The position numbers were made by a program, and so were the translations under genes. A stretch of 55,593 nt of DNA from Lachnospiraceae bacterium (GTDB taxonomy: Bacteria; Bacillota; Clostridia; Lachnospirales; Lachnospiraceae). The DNA lies in contig JAFUZE010000028.1 of the NCBI GenBank assembly GCA_017476765.1, positions 1-55,593 on the forward strand, in the 5' to 3' direction. Below the pieces are notes generated by a model, which was not told the DNA's origin, searched no databases, and saw only the letters and a list, made by a program, of their open reading frames with translations. Shown here piece after piece: positions 17,057 through 30,008 of the stretch; position 1 is the first letter of the stretch; each line of letters opens with the position of its first letter.

Positions 17057-17196
17057 GTCGGACTGATCAAAAAAACGGTTAAAATGCGGTCAAAAGACGG
17101 TACAGTGCAAATCAAGAACCGGAGAAAAATATCTGAAAAACAAAGAGACAAGCAAAAACAAAAGGTACTGCAATGAAAAATGTGGAGGAGAGGCAA

Positions 17197-17826
17197 ATGG
17201 GCAAAATCATGATCATGGATCATCCGTTGATTCAGCATAAGATTGGGTATATCAGGAGAAAGGACACAGGCACAAAGGACTTCCGGCAGACGATCAGTGA
17301 AATCGCGATGCTGATCTGCTATGAGGCGACGAGGGAGCTGCCGGTTGCGGATGTGGAGATTGAAACACCGATCTGCAAGACGACGGTGAAGGAGCTGAAG
17401 GGCAAGAAGCTGGCAGTCGTTCCGATTTTGCGTGCAGGTCTCGGCATGGTGGACGGAATGCTCAGCCTGATTCCGGCTGCCAAAGTGGGGCACATCGGTC
17501 TGTACAGGGATCCGGAGACGGTTCAGCCGGTGGAATATTACTGCAAGCTTCCGGCAGACTGCGCAGAGCGTGAGGTGTTCGTCGTAGACCCGATGCTGGC
17601 GACCGGCGGTTCTAGCGTGGCGGCGATTCGGATGTTAAAGGACAAGGGTTGTAAAAACATTCATTTTATGTGTATCATCGCGGCACCGGAAGGTATTAAG
17701 GCGATGCAGGAGGCGCATCCGGACGTGGATATTTACGTCGGGGCACTGGATGAAAAGCTGAATGAGCATAGCTATATCGTTCCGGGGCTCGGCGATGCGG
17801 GCGACCGTATTTTCGGTACGAAGTAG
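17197..17826 (+). CDS. upp: Uracil phosphoribosyltransferase
   Basis: Salvage enzyme converting uracil and PRPP to UMP. The 209 residues begin [20 protein letters not shown] and carry the conserved [15 protein letters not shown] segment and the PRPP loop [15 protein letters not shown]. The C-terminal [25 protein letters not shown] uracil-binding region is present. I chose the ATG at 17197 because ggagg lies at the right distance and the length then equals the family norm; an ATG at 17173 adds eight residues. It sits between rpiB and the dCMP deaminase gene. Confidence 0.96.
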   Translation: MGKIMIMDHPLIQHKIGYIRRKDTGTKDFRQTISEIAMLICYEATRELPVADVEIETPICKTTVKELKGKKLAVVPILRAGLGMVDGMLSLIPAAKVGHIGLYRDPETVQPVEYYCKLPADCAEREVFVVDPMLATGGSSVAAIRMLKDKGCKNIHFMCIIAAPEGIKAMQEAHPDVDIYVGALDEKLNEHSYIVPGLGDAGDRIFGTK

Positions 17827-17973
17827 AAGGTGCGGCGCTTTATATCGTGATTCAAGGGGCAAAAATGATTACACGGATTGTTTCGTGCTTTGCATTCCCG
17901 CAATCCTATCCTGCATTCGCAATTTCGCAGAGCTTCGCCCCCGCAGTCAGTCAACAGAAATAAGGAGTTCACA

Positions 17974-18462
17974 ATGTCCGGAAAACGAGAAGATTACATT
18001 ACTTGGGATGAATATTTTATGGGGGTTGCCATGCTCTCCGGCAGACGTTCGAAGGATCCGAACACGCAGGTAGGAGCCTGCATTGTCGGAGCGGACAACC
18101 GTATTTTGTCGATGGGCTATAACGGCTTTCCGAACGGCTGCTCGGATGAGGAATTTCCGTGGGACAGGGAGAGCGATAAAACGTTAAAAACGAAATATCC
18201 GTATGTGACCCACGGGGAACTGAATGCGATTTTGAATTACCGGGGCGGAACACTGGATGGAACGAAGTTGTATGTCTCACTTTTTCCGTGCAACGAGTGT
18301 GCGAAGGCGATTATCCAGAGCGGAATCAAGACTGTTGTCTATGCAGTTGATAAATACAAGGATTCCGATTCGGTAGTTGCGTCGAAGCGAATGTTCGATG
18401 CTGCAGGAGTTACGTATTATCAGTATCAGAGCTCGGACAAGACGATCGAGCTGCACTTATAA
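17974..18462 (+). CDS. dCMP deaminase (ComEB-like)
   Basis: Zinc enzyme that deaminates dCMP to dUMP, supplying thymidylate synthesis; in Bacillus the gene is comEB. The 162 residues contain YITWDEYFMGVAMLSGRRS, the zinc motif THGELNAI (His and catalytic Glu) and the second half PCNECAKAIIQ. The position usually held by Ala in H-A-E is Gly here, which the family pattern permits. The start at 17974 follows ataaggag; an upstream in-frame start adds 32 residues with no ribosome site. It is not next to comEA or comEC, so it acts here as a plain nucleotide enzyme. Confidence 0.92.
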   Translation: MSGKREDYITWDEYFMGVAMLSGRRSKDPNTQVGACIVGADNRILSMGYNGFPNGCSDEEFPWDRESDKTLKTKYPYVTHGELNAILNYRGGTLDGTKLYVSLFPCNECAKAIIQSGIKTVVYAVDKYKDSDSVVASKRMFDAAGVTYYQYQSSDKTIELHL

Positions 18463-18505
18463 AGACCCGCAGACATGGTTTTCAGGCGTATGACAATATG
18501 GGGAA

Positions 18506-19687
18506 ATGACGAAAGAGAGGAAGGTGGGGTTGTTGAAAAAAAGACTTTTCAGACAAAGTGGCAGGCTGCTGCTTTTTTGCGGTCTTCTTTTGCTCTTTGC
18601 ACAGGACGTTTCTGCGACCTCCACAGCGGATAAGCTTAACCGGGTACAGAAGCAGAAGGAGAGCAATGAAAACAAGCTCGGCGAGACGGAGGAGACGATC
18701 GACAGCCTGAAGGTGGAGCAGCAGGGGCTGCAGGGATATCTTGAGCAGATCAGCGCCCGCCTGGAGGAGAGCACGCAGAAGCTTCGGGAAATAGAAGAGC
18801 AGATTTCCCAAAAGGAGCGGGATATTGAGGAGATGCAGATGGATCTCGAGGAAGCGCAGCGTGCGGAGGAGGAGCAGTATGAGGCGATGCGGCAGAGAAT
18901 CCGCTTTATGTACGAGAGAAGTCAGAATCTGTATCTGGACCTCTTCTTTTCCTCGGAAAGCTTTGCGGGCTTTTTGAATCAGACGCAGTACATTGAGAAA
19001 ATGACCGAATATGACAGAGAGATGCTGCAGAATTATCAGAAGCTGCAGGAGAAAATCGTGCAGGAGAGGGAATTTTTAAAGCAGGAAGTGGAAGGGCTTG
19101 AGGAGCTGCGGAGTGAAGCGGAAGACAACAATGACGATATCTCGAAGCTGGTCGAAAAGGCGCATGCTGGTGTGGAGGAATATGCAAACGAGATTTCTCA
19201 GAAGGAGCAGGAGGCGCTTGCGCTGGAAGAGCAGATTCGCAGGCAGGAGCTGCAGACGGAGGATCTGGAGAGGCAGCTGGCGGCTGAGATCGCACTGTCC
19301 CGTCTCGCGGCAAGCTCGCAGTCGCGCGATCTGTCGGGCATAGCCTTCAGCGCCACCGACCTGGATATGCTTGCGGCGATCATCGAATGTGAAGCCGGCG
19401 GCGAACCCTACACCGGAAAGGTCGCGGTCGGAGCGGTCGTCCTAAACCGCGTCAGGAGCTCGCTGTTCCCGGATACGGTAGCGGGCGTGATTTATCAGAA
19501 CAGGCAATTTTCGCCGGTTGGCAGCGGACGCTTTGCAATGGTGCTGGCGCGCGGTGCCAATGCCTCCTGTTATGAGGCGGCGCAGGAAGCGATGAATGGC
19601 TCCACTCCGGTCGGCAACTGCGTGTTTTTCCGTACGCCGATACCGGGCTTGACCGGTATTCAGATCGGCGGACATATCTTTTATTGA
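18506..19687 (+). CDS. Exported coiled-coil cell wall hydrolase with SleB-type domain
   Basis: Predicted secreted peptidoglycan hydrolase. After a short basic segment and signal peptide (LLLFCGLLLLFAQDVSA, cleavage after about residue 40) comes a long coiled coil (about 45-270) rich in Glu, Gln and Leu. This resembles the CwlO/PcsB N-terminal region that docks to FtsEX-type regulators. The C-terminal Hydrolase_2 domain (from about DLDMLAAIIECEAGGEPYTG) is of the SleB/CwlJ type, with the catalytic Glu in IECEAGGE. The start is uncertain: the ATG at 18506 has ggggaa upstream, while a TTG at 18533 has the stronger site ggaaggtgg. The SleB domain is usual in spore germination proteins, but this architecture also occurs in growing cells. 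Confidence 0.87.
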   Translation: MTKERKVGLLKKRLFRQSGRLLLFCGLLLLFAQDVSATSTADKLNRVQKQKESNENKLGETEETIDSLKVEQQGLQGYLEQISARLEESTQKLREIEEQISQKERDIEEMQMDLEEAQRAEEEQYEAMRQRIRFMYERSQNLYLDLFFSSESFAGFLNQTQYIEKMTEYDREMLQNYQKLQEKIVQEREFLKQEVEGLEELRSEAEDNNDDISKLVEKAHAGVEEYANEISQKEQEALALEEQIRRQELQTEDLERQLAAEIALSRLAASSQSRDLSGIAFSATDLDMLAAIIECEAGGEPYTGKVAVGAVVLNRVRSSLFPDTVAGVIYQNRQFSPVGSGRFAMVLARGANASCYEAAQEAMNGSTPVGNCVFFRTPIPGLTGIQIGGHIFY

Positions 19688-19691
19688 AAAT

Positions 19692-19785
19692 CAGGGAAAT
19701 GCTGATTAAGCGTTTCCCTTGCAAATTCGTGCCAATCAGCCGGAGACTCTAAGGGAAAACGGAAGAAATCCGTTTTCCCTTAGCT
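19692..19785 (+). terminator. Two hairpins after the SleB-type gene
   Basis: A weak GGGAAA/TTTCCC stem (about 19695-19718) is followed by a strong 13-bp stem, AAGGGAAAACGGA with TCCGTTTTCCCTT (19751-19781). The second lies right at the end of the convergent DUF402 gene and can act in both directions, although the T-run is short. Confidence 0.65.
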
Positions 19786-20259
19786 TTCGTAAGGCGTAAT
19801 GCGGTCGGTCAGCTCCGAAAAGCGTCCGGCATAAATCAGCTCAAGCAGCCGGTTTAAGCTCAGAAGACTCTTTTGAAGCTGGGTGGTGTTCAGCGTGCCG
19901 GCTTCGAGCGCCTCTGCCAGCTCGTTCAGATCCACGACCTTTACAAAACCGTCCGGATAGACAATCACATCTGCCAGCAGATCGGTGATGACGATCGAGT
20001 TGTCTGCCTCGCGCACCTCATGCTCGATGATGTCGCAGTAATAGTACAAAAGCGTTCCGTCAGCCCGATAAAATTTGCTGACCTTGCAGCCCTCCCGGAA
20101 GAAATAGCAGGAGTAGCCGTGATGCAGATCAACTTTCGGCTTCAAGGCGTTCCACTTGGTCACGAGAATGTCATTCTCATAAGATAAAATCACATCATCC
20201 TTCAGTAAAATACACTCATCCGGAATGATTCTTCTGCGGTATAAGGAAGGGTAGTCCAT
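19780..20259 (-). CDS. DUF402 domain protein
   Basis: A 159-residue protein of the DUF402 family, related to FomD-like and RNase E/G-associated domains; some members are nucleoside di- or triphosphate phosphatases. Conserved features include GYSCYFFREGCKVSKFY and YYYCDIIEHEVR. The sequence ITDLLADVIVYPDGFVKVVD, with the acidic Asp cluster that binds metal in solved members, follows. A C-terminal helical part closes the protein. The ribosome site aaaggagg is clear. It is transcribed toward the SleB gene and away from the atp operon; no functional link to either is evident. Confidence 0.85.
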   Translation of the reverse strand: MDYPSLYRRRIIPDECILLKDDVILSYENDILVTKWNALKPKVDLHHGYSCYFFREGCKVSKFYRADGTLLYYYCDIIEHEVREADNSIVITDLLADVIVYPDGFVKVVDLNELAEALEAGTLNTTQLQKSLLSLNRLLELIYAGRFSELTDRITPYES

Positions 20260-20400
20260 AGTACCTCCTTTGTCTTTTGGTGAATTCGTTGACGGGGTGT
20301 ATCATTGCTGCAGTTATTATAAAAATAGTACCTTTTCAACTGTCAAAAGTCAATGAATATTTGCTTATGCATTCCGTAACATGAAATTGCCATAATTCTC

Positions 20401-20429
20401 TAGACATAAAATGGAAAAGTAGGTATAAT
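20401..20429 (+). promoter_or_regulatory. Promoter of the atp operon
   Basis: TAGACA (20401-20406) and TATAAT (20424-20429) with a 17-base spacer, 35 bases before the first gene of the ATP synthase cluster. Confidence 0.75.
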
Positions 20430-20463
20430 AAAGCGATGGCCATCCGAAAGGAAATGTTTTCTT

Positions 20464-20733
20464 ATGAAACGGAATCGAAGCGTATACCGTATGCTGGCGA
20501 TGATCACCCAGTTTGGGATCAATATGATCGTTCCTATTTTTATATGTTCGTTTCTTGGGATGTATCTTGACCGAAGACTGGGTACGTCCTTTTTTATGAT
20601 TCTGTTATTTTTTCTCGGCGCCATCGCGGGATTCCGGAATATTTATATTCGTGCAATGAGGGCGGCATCACATAACGAAAAGGAAGAGAGACGAAATGCT
20701 CGCAAACATAAGGAAAATGCTGCGGACAAATGA
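20464..20733 (+). CDS. AtpZ/AtpI family membrane protein
   Basis: An 89-residue protein with two membrane helices (QFGINMIVPIFICSFLGMYL and SFFMILLFFLGAIAGFRNIY) and a basic, charged tail. It matches the AtpZ/AtpI family that precedes F-type ATP synthase genes in many anaerobes and has been linked to ion uptake or c-ring assembly. It is the first gene of the cluster and overlaps the next by 38 bases, which suggests translational coupling. The exact role is inferred from family and position. Confidence 0.8.
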   Translation: MKRNRSVYRMLAMITQFGINMIVPIFICSFLGMYLDRRLGTSFFMILLFFLGAIAGFRNIYIRAMRAASHNEKEERRNARKHKENAADK

Positions 20734-21094
20734 AACATTACAGGAGATGCTCGCTGCAATGCCTGTTTACGGCATCGTGTGCCAGCTGACGCTTGTCTGG
20801 TTCGTGAAGGACAAAGCGGCATATGCGCTGGGACTCTGGATCGGGGTGCTCATGGCGGCATGTATGGCGGTTCACATGTGCTATTCACTGGAGCGGGCGT
20901 TCGATTACGACACCGAGACTGCACAAAAGATGATCACGAAGCAGAACCTGATCCGGTATGCCTGTGTCACGATTGCCTGTGCACTTGTGATGGTGAGCGG
21001 CTTTATCAATCCTCTTGCAGCGTTTTTGGGTTTGATGGGTCTGAAAGTATCGGCTTATTTACAGCCGTTTACTCATAAATTTATTAGGAGGTGA
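20696..21094 (+). CDS. atpI: ATP synthase subunit I
   Basis: A 132-residue membrane protein in the position of AtpI, the assembly factor that helps form the c-ring. Hydropathy suggests four membrane helices (around AMPVYGIVCQLTLVWFV, AYALGLWIGVLMAACMAVH, IRYACVTIACALVMVSGF and LAAFLGLMGLKVSAYLQPF). Sequence conservation in this family is low, so the call relies on topology and on placement between the AtpZ-like gene and atpB. It overlaps the previous gene and is four bases from atpB. Confidence 0.75.
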   Translation: MLANIRKMLRTNETLQEMLAAMPVYGIVCQLTLVWFVKDKAAYALGLWIGVLMAACMAVHMCYSLERAFDYDTETAQKMITKQNLIRYACVTIACALVMVSGFINPLAAFLGLMGLKVSAYLQPFTHKFIRR

Positions 21095-21098
21095 ATGT

Positions 21099-21818
21099 AT
21101 GGGTCAGGGAATTTTGTTATCCTCAGAGGCAAATCTGGACTTTATGGTTCATGGCGTTTTTTCCTATGAACTGTTCGGGCAGACTGTCTGGATAACAACG
21201 ACGCATGTTTGTCTGCTGATTGTTCTGCTGGTGCTCTGTATTTTTGCATTTGCGGCAGGCGCGGCAATGAAACGTGCGACTCTGGTTCCGGGAACTTTCC
21301 AGAATATTGTCGAGCTGATGGTAGAAATGCTGGATCATATGGTCTCGGGTACGATGGGCAGACACGCATCGAAGTTTGTCAATTATATCGGAACGATCTT
21401 TATTTTTATCTTTATCAGCAATATTTCAGGACTTCTGGGACTGCGGCCGCCTACGGCGGATTACGGTGTCACACTGCCTCTCGGTGTTGCGACGTTTGTA
21501 ATCATTTTCTTCAACAAAATAAAACACCAGAAGGTAAGCGGCTTTTTGAAGGGGCTCTGCGACCCGTGGCCTTTCTGGGCACCGATCAATATCATTGGTG
21601 ACGTGGCGGTTCCGATTTCGTTATCGCTGCGTTTGTTCGCCAACGTATTGTCGGGCACGGTAATGCTCGCACTGGTCTACGCACTGCTCGCAAAAATCGC
21701 ATACGTCTGGCCGGCAGTATTGCATGTTTATTTTGATTTATTCTCCGGAGCGATTCAGACATATGTATTTTGTATGCTCACGATGACATATGTTGCGGAT
21801 GCGATCGGGGACAATTAA
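21099..21818 (+). CDS. atpB: ATP synthase F0 subunit a
   Basis: Stator subunit a, which forms the two half-channels that bring the ion to the c-ring. The 239 residues include the conserved helix ISLSLRLFANVLSGTVMLAL with the essential arginine in LRLFAN. The final helix, FDLFSGAIQTYVFCMLTMTYVADA, carries the conserved Gln. A strong ribosome site (aggaggtga) precedes the ATG. Together with the c subunit signature, the enzyme is predicted to use sodium. Confidence 0.96.
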   Translation: MGQGILLSSEANLDFMVHGVFSYELFGQTVWITTTHVCLLIVLLVLCIFAFAAGAAMKRATLVPGTFQNIVELMVEMLDHMVSGTMGRHASKFVNYIGTIFIFIFISNISGLLGLRPPTADYGVTLPLGVATFVIIFFNKIKHQKVSGFLKGLCDPWPFWAPINIIGDVAVPISLSLRLFANVLSGTVMLALVYALLAKIAYVWPAVLHVYFDLFSGAIQTYVFCMLTMTYVADAIGDN

Positions 21819-21846
21819 GTTTCACAAAAAAGCAAACAAAAACTAG

Positions 21847-22110
<264 letters not shown>

Positions 22111-22152
22111 AAGCCTTCAGGAATATAAGGAGAGAAAGGAGGCTTAAAGCTT

Positions 22153-22655
22153 ATGGAACGTCTTTTTGATTTGGACTTCCAGCTTTTGCATGATGCGGTT
22201 CTGACGCTGATTTCTGTCATCGTCCTGTTCTTTATCATGTCCAATTTCTTATTCAATCCGGTGAGAGAGTTTCTGGAGAAGAGAAAGAACAAAATCGCGG
22301 AAGACTTGAGCTATGCAAGTTCACAAAAAGAAGAAGCGGTGGCTTTAAAAGAAGAATATGATCAAAGGCTCAGCGCTGTAGATAAAGAGGCGGAAGAGAT
22401 CTTGAAGGATGCCAGAAAGAGAGCTCTGGCGACCGAGAACCGCATTGTTGCCGAGGCGAAGGAAGAGGCGGCACGCATTATGCAGCGTGCAAATGAAGAG
22501 GCAGTTCTGGCAAAACAGAAGGTTGCGGACGATGTCAAGAAGGAAATGGTTTCCCTTGCTTCCGCTATGGCAGGAAAGGTAGTTGCTGCCAACATTGATA
22601 CGACTGTTCAGGACAGCCTGATTGATGAGACATTGAAAGAAATAGGTGAGAGCAC

Positions 22656-22668
<13 letters not shown>
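22153..22668 (+). CDS. atpF: ATP synthase F0 subunit b
   Basis: Peripheral-stalk subunit b linking F0 to F1. The 171 residues have one N-terminal membrane helix (AVLTLISVIVLFFIMSNFLF) followed by a long charged coiled coil (NPVREFLEKRKNKIAEDL through KVADDVKKEMVSLAS). This is typical for the family. The ribosome site gaaaggagg precedes the ATG, and the 3' end overlaps atpH by 13 bases, indicating coupled translation. Confidence 0.95.
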
Positions 22669-24744
<2,076 letters not shown>

Positions 24745-24770
24745 ACTTGCAGAAAGTCGGGTGATGATGC

Positions 24771-27084
<2,314 letters not shown>

Positions 27085-27095
27085 GGGGTGAGCGG

Positions 27096-27500
27096 ATGGC
27101 AGATGAGAGAGATTTTGAGCTGAGCATTATCACGCCGGATCGCGTCTTTTATCGCGGATATGCGCATATGGTCGAGTTCAATACGTCGGAGGGGGAAGTC
27201 GGTATTTACAAAAACCACATTCCGATGACGTTTTTGATTAAGCCGGGGATTCTGACAATCCATGAGAGCGAGGAAGTCAAGGAGGCTGCGCTGCATGCGG
27301 GGTTTGTCGAGGTTTTGGGCGACAGGATCACGATCATGGCAGAGATTATCGAGTGGCCTGCGGAGATTGATGAGCAGAGAGCACAGGCTGCGATGGACAG
27401 GGCGAAGGAGCGTATCGAACAGAAGGACAGCGCAACGGATATTGCCCGTGCCGAGACCGCACTCGCAAGAGCTGTGGCGCGAATAGAGGTTTTGAAGTAA
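27096..27500 (+). CDS. atpC: ATP synthase F1 subunit epsilon
   Basis: Epsilon subunit, which connects the rotor to the c-ring and can inhibit ATP hydrolysis. The 134 residues show the beta-sandwich domain (FELSIITPDRVFYRGYAHMV, EGEVGIYKNHIPM, HAGFVEVLGDRITIMAE) and a C-terminal pair of helices (DEQRAQAAMDRAKERI and onward). It is the last gene of the operon and is followed by a terminator. Confidence 0.95.
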   Translation: MADERDFELSIITPDRVFYRGYAHMVEFNTSEGEVGIYKNHIPMTFLIKPGILTIHESEEVKEAALHAGFVEVLGDRITIMAEIIEWPAEIDEQRAQAAMDRAKERIEQKDSATDIARAETALARAVARIEVLK

Positions 27501-27528
27501 AAAACTTATAAAAGTAAAAAAGCATTAT

Positions 27529-27560
27529 AAGGTCGAGGCATTGCCCCGACCTTTATTTGT
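27529..27560 (+). terminator. Terminator of the atp operon
   Basis: AAGGTCG (27529-27535) pairs with CGACCTT (27547-27553), with an inner GGC/GCC stem, and is followed by TTATTTGT. Confidence 0.8.
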
Positions 27561-27601
27561 CTGGCACGGCAGGAGATTACCTGACGCTTGCAAATCCCTG
27601 A

Positions 27602-27907
27602 AAATACAGTGATTACAGAACGTATAAATATTCCTCTGATGCAAAGCGGTATTTGATGAAAGAGTCAAAGGATCATGCGTTTCGTAAACGGTGGAAGCTT
27701 TATGCGCCACAGTCAGTTCGGGAATAGCTTGCGTCTATCCTAATACCAACAAAGGAAGAAGAACTGTTCTGGAAAGCTTTTTCAGAAGGAAGTTATCATC
27801 CGGAATGGATATTTGGAGACAGTAATGAGCTGGTAAACATTGCAAAGCATCCTATGGCAATGTGGAAGTGCGGGGATAAGGCAGAAGATAAAATGCCCTT
27901 GGACTAA
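27602..27907 (+). pseudogene. Remnant ORF interrupted by an in-frame stop
   Basis: One reading frame from 27602 to the TAA at 27905 reads like protein over about 100 codons but is broken by a TAG at 27725. The first part includes KRWKLYAPQSVRE, with an ATG at 27656. The second part includes EEELFWKAFSEGSYHPEW and NIAKHPMAMWKCGDK, with natural amino-acid composition. No ribosome site precedes the second part. The WKAF..YHPEW and HPMAMWKC patterns faintly recall the C-terminal part of AbiEii-type nucleotidyltransferases, but I would not assign a family. It looks like a decaying fragment in the 500-base gap after atpC; a stop-codon read-through or chance ORF cannot be ruled out. Confidence 0.4.
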
Positions 27908-28008
27908 GAGAATAGGTATTGGCATTGCTATATGACTTGGGAAACGGCGAATCAGCCGAACGCAAAGATGAGAACCGCATATGATAAAAGAAAAACGGAG
28001 CGCACAAC

Positions 28009-28407
28009 ATGAACGAACATAAAATTCTGCCGTTTTATATGACATACCCGCTCATGGAGCAGGGCGATGAGAAGGGTGCTATGTGGAAGGACCTCGAATA
28101 CCTGCAGCAGATGTATCCGATGGGAGCGAAAATTCTGCAAAATGAAATCAATAAATGCATCAATAAGTATGACTACCGGGGCAGCATGATCTATGATGAA
28201 TATCCGGATCGGCTTCTTTTGTATAAAATAGGGCAGGAGGTACTCTCATCGCTGCGCAGGAACAAGGATCAGCATCAGGGCGATGCGCAGTATCTGATGC
28301 TGCTTGAATGGGACGGCATCGAGGAATTTGTCATGGTGCTCCTTTTTTATGAAATCTTGAGAAGAAGACATCGCAATCCCCGCATGCGCTACGATTCCGA
28401 GGAGTAA
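28009..28407 (+). CDS. Hypothetical protein, 132 residues
   Basis: A small protein of unknown function with a natural composition. It is Met-, Tyr- and Gln-rich (KILPFYMTYPLMEQGDEKGA, WKDLEYLQQMYPMGAKIL), mostly helical in appearance, and ends with a basic and acidic tail (EILRRRHRNPRMRYDSEE). It has no signal peptide, membrane span or cysteine pattern. The ribosome site is weak (about acggagcgcacaac before the ATG). It stands alone between the atp operon remnant region and a methyltransferase gene on the same strand. The codon use matches the neighbours, supporting a real gene. Confidence 0.65.
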   Translation: MNEHKILPFYMTYPLMEQGDEKGAMWKDLEYLQQMYPMGAKILQNEINKCINKYDYRGSMIYDEYPDRLLLYKIGQEVLSSLRRNKDQHQGDAQYLMLLEWDGIEEFVMVLLFYEILRRRHRNPRMRYDSEE

Positions 28408-28527
28408 TCTGCCCCTTGCAAAGAGTGAAAAAATTTTTTATACTGAAAGAGAAAGAAAAGTCTGTCCCGGGGCATAGAGATATGCGTCGGGATATGTTAT
28501 GATAGGCATCAGAGACGGAGGTCAGGC

Positions 28528-29769
28528 ATGCAGAACGTGATCGCTTTACTGAACGAGCAATTAAATGAGCGGCTGAATCAGATCGTGCTGAGTGGTGCGA
28601 GAGATCAGCAGGGGATTTTGAAAGTAAAAATCAGACCTGTTTTTATCGGCGGCGGCCTGCATTTTCAGCTGACCTCGTATATCGGCACAAAGGTGTATCA
28701 CGAAAACCTCACAAAGGAGGATACGATTTTAAAAATCGAGGGTCTGCTTGCGGAGCAGATGAAGCAGATGCAGTTAAGCTCGTCGGACGTGAATGCGTCG
28801 GCTTTAGTCAGTAAAAAAGGGACTGTGACGCTGAAGATAAAGCACATTTCCCATTTGAAGGCGGACGAGGCGGCAAAGGAGACCGGAGGTCATACCGGCG
28901 GAAACGGCGGGGAAAAAGGCGGCGGCTTTGTGCTTGACGATTCCGAAAGGCTTGCGCACAACCGGAAGAAACGGTATCTTCTGCCGGAGGGTGAGGCGGT
29001 GCCGTTTCTTGTCGATCTGGGCGTGCAGACACCGGAGGGCAAAATCGTGAAAAGCAAATACGATAAGTTCCGTCAGATCAACCGCTTTTTGGAATTTATA
29101 GAGGATGTTTCAGAGAAGCTCCCGAAGGACAGAACAGTCACGATTATCGATTTTGGGTGCGGAAAGTCCTATCTGACCTTTGCGATGTATTATTATCTTA
29201 AAATCAAGAAACACTATGACATTGATGTCATAGGTCTTGATTTGAAGGCGGACGTGATCAGCAGCTGCAATCGGCTGACGCAGAAATACGGCTATGAGCA
29301 TCTTCGGTTTTTGCAGGGCGATATTAAGGACTACGAGGAGAAGGAGCAGGCAGATATGGTTGTGACGCTGCATGCCTGTGACACGGCGACGGATTATGCG
29401 CTTTTGAAGGCAGTAAAATGGAATGCGCAGATTATTTTATCGGTGCCGTGCTGTCAGCATGAGGTGAACCGGCAGATTCAAAATGAGCTGCTGGAACCGC
29501 TTCTCAAATACGGAATTTTGAAGGAGCGTATGAGCGCCCTCATCACAGACGGGATACGGGCAAATCTTCTCGAGGAGCTCGGCTATCAGACGCAGCTTTT
29601 GGAATTTATCGATATGGAGAATACACCGAAAAATATTTTGATCCGCGCAGTGAAATCCGGCAAAATGAAAAAGCGCTCTGCCCAGGATATCGGAAGTCTC
29701 CTTGACCGGCTCCACACGACGCAGAGCTTGTATACTCTTCTGCAGGAGGAGCACCTTCTGCAGAAATAG
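28528..29769 (+). CDS. METTL25-like SAM-dependent methyltransferase
   Basis: A 413-residue protein whose second half is a class I methyltransferase of the Methyltransf_32 type (as in METTL25). The SAM-binding motif is VTIIDFGCGKSYLTFAMYYY (about residues 200-220), with the acidic motif VIGLDLKADV and the family-specific VTLHACDTATDYAL. SVPCCQHEVNRQI is the last catalytic-region motif. The N-terminal ~150 residues are a separate poorly conserved domain with a short glycine-rich linker (TGGHTGGNGGEKGGG). The substrate is unknown; relatives are suspected to modify RNA or protein. A good ribosome site (ggagg) precedes the ATG. Confidence 0.82.
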   Translation: MQNVIALLNEQLNERLNQIVLSGARDQQGILKVKIRPVFIGGGLHFQLTSYIGTKVYHENLTKEDTILKIEGLLAEQMKQMQLSSSDVNASALVSKKGTVTLKIKHISHLKADEAAKETGGHTGGNGGEKGGGFVLDDSERLAHNRKKRYLLPEGEAVPFLVDLGVQTPEGKIVKSKYDKFRQINRFLEFIEDVSEKLPKDRTVTIIDFGCGKSYLTFAMYYYLKIKKHYDIDVIGLDLKADVISSCNRLTQKYGYEHLRFLQGDIKDYEEKEQADMVVTLHACDTATDYALLKAVKWNAQIILSVPCCQHEVNRQIQNELLEPLLKYGILKERMSALITDGIRANLLEELGYQTQLLEFIDMENTPKNILIRAVKSGKMKKRSAQDIGSLLDRLHTTQSLYTLLQEEHLLQK

Positions 29770-29773
29770 CGGG

Positions 29774-29943
29774 CGAAGCAGGAACCGGATACAGAGACCG
29801 CAGGTGAAGCAGAAAGCAGGAATCGGATACGGAGACCACGGGCGAAGCAGAAAGCAGGAACCGGATACGGAGACCACGGGCGAAGCAGAAACCAGGGACC
29901 GGATACGGAGACCACGGGCGAAACAGAAATCACAGACCGGATG
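29774..29943 (+). repeat. 38-bp tandem repeat, about 4.4 copies
   Basis: Units begin at 29774 (shortened, 31 bases), 29805, 29843, 29881 and 29919 (partial). Complete units are 38 bases and differ by a few substitutions; a shared core is GGATACGGAGACCACGGG. The array starts four bases after the methyltransferase stop codon and fills most of the gap to the next gene. A 38-base period is not a multiple of three, so it is not a coding repeat. Confidence 0.9.
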
Positions 29944-30008
29944 CAGGAATCAGAGGCGAAATGCGGCGAACGTTTGCCGCAGACGGAAGTTAAGCAGGGA
30001 AGATCAAT

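Noticed and set aside
17974-18462. Gly replacing Ala in the H-A-E zinc motif of the dCMP deaminase as a defect
   Set aside because: The family pattern allows Ala, Gly or Val at this position.
27602-27907. Assigning the fragment to an AbiEii-type toxin
   Set aside because: Only a faint pattern similarity in the last 50 residues; not enough to name a family.
29774-29943. The 38-bp repeat array as a CRISPR
   Set aside because: Units are directly adjacent with no spacers, and no cas genes are present.
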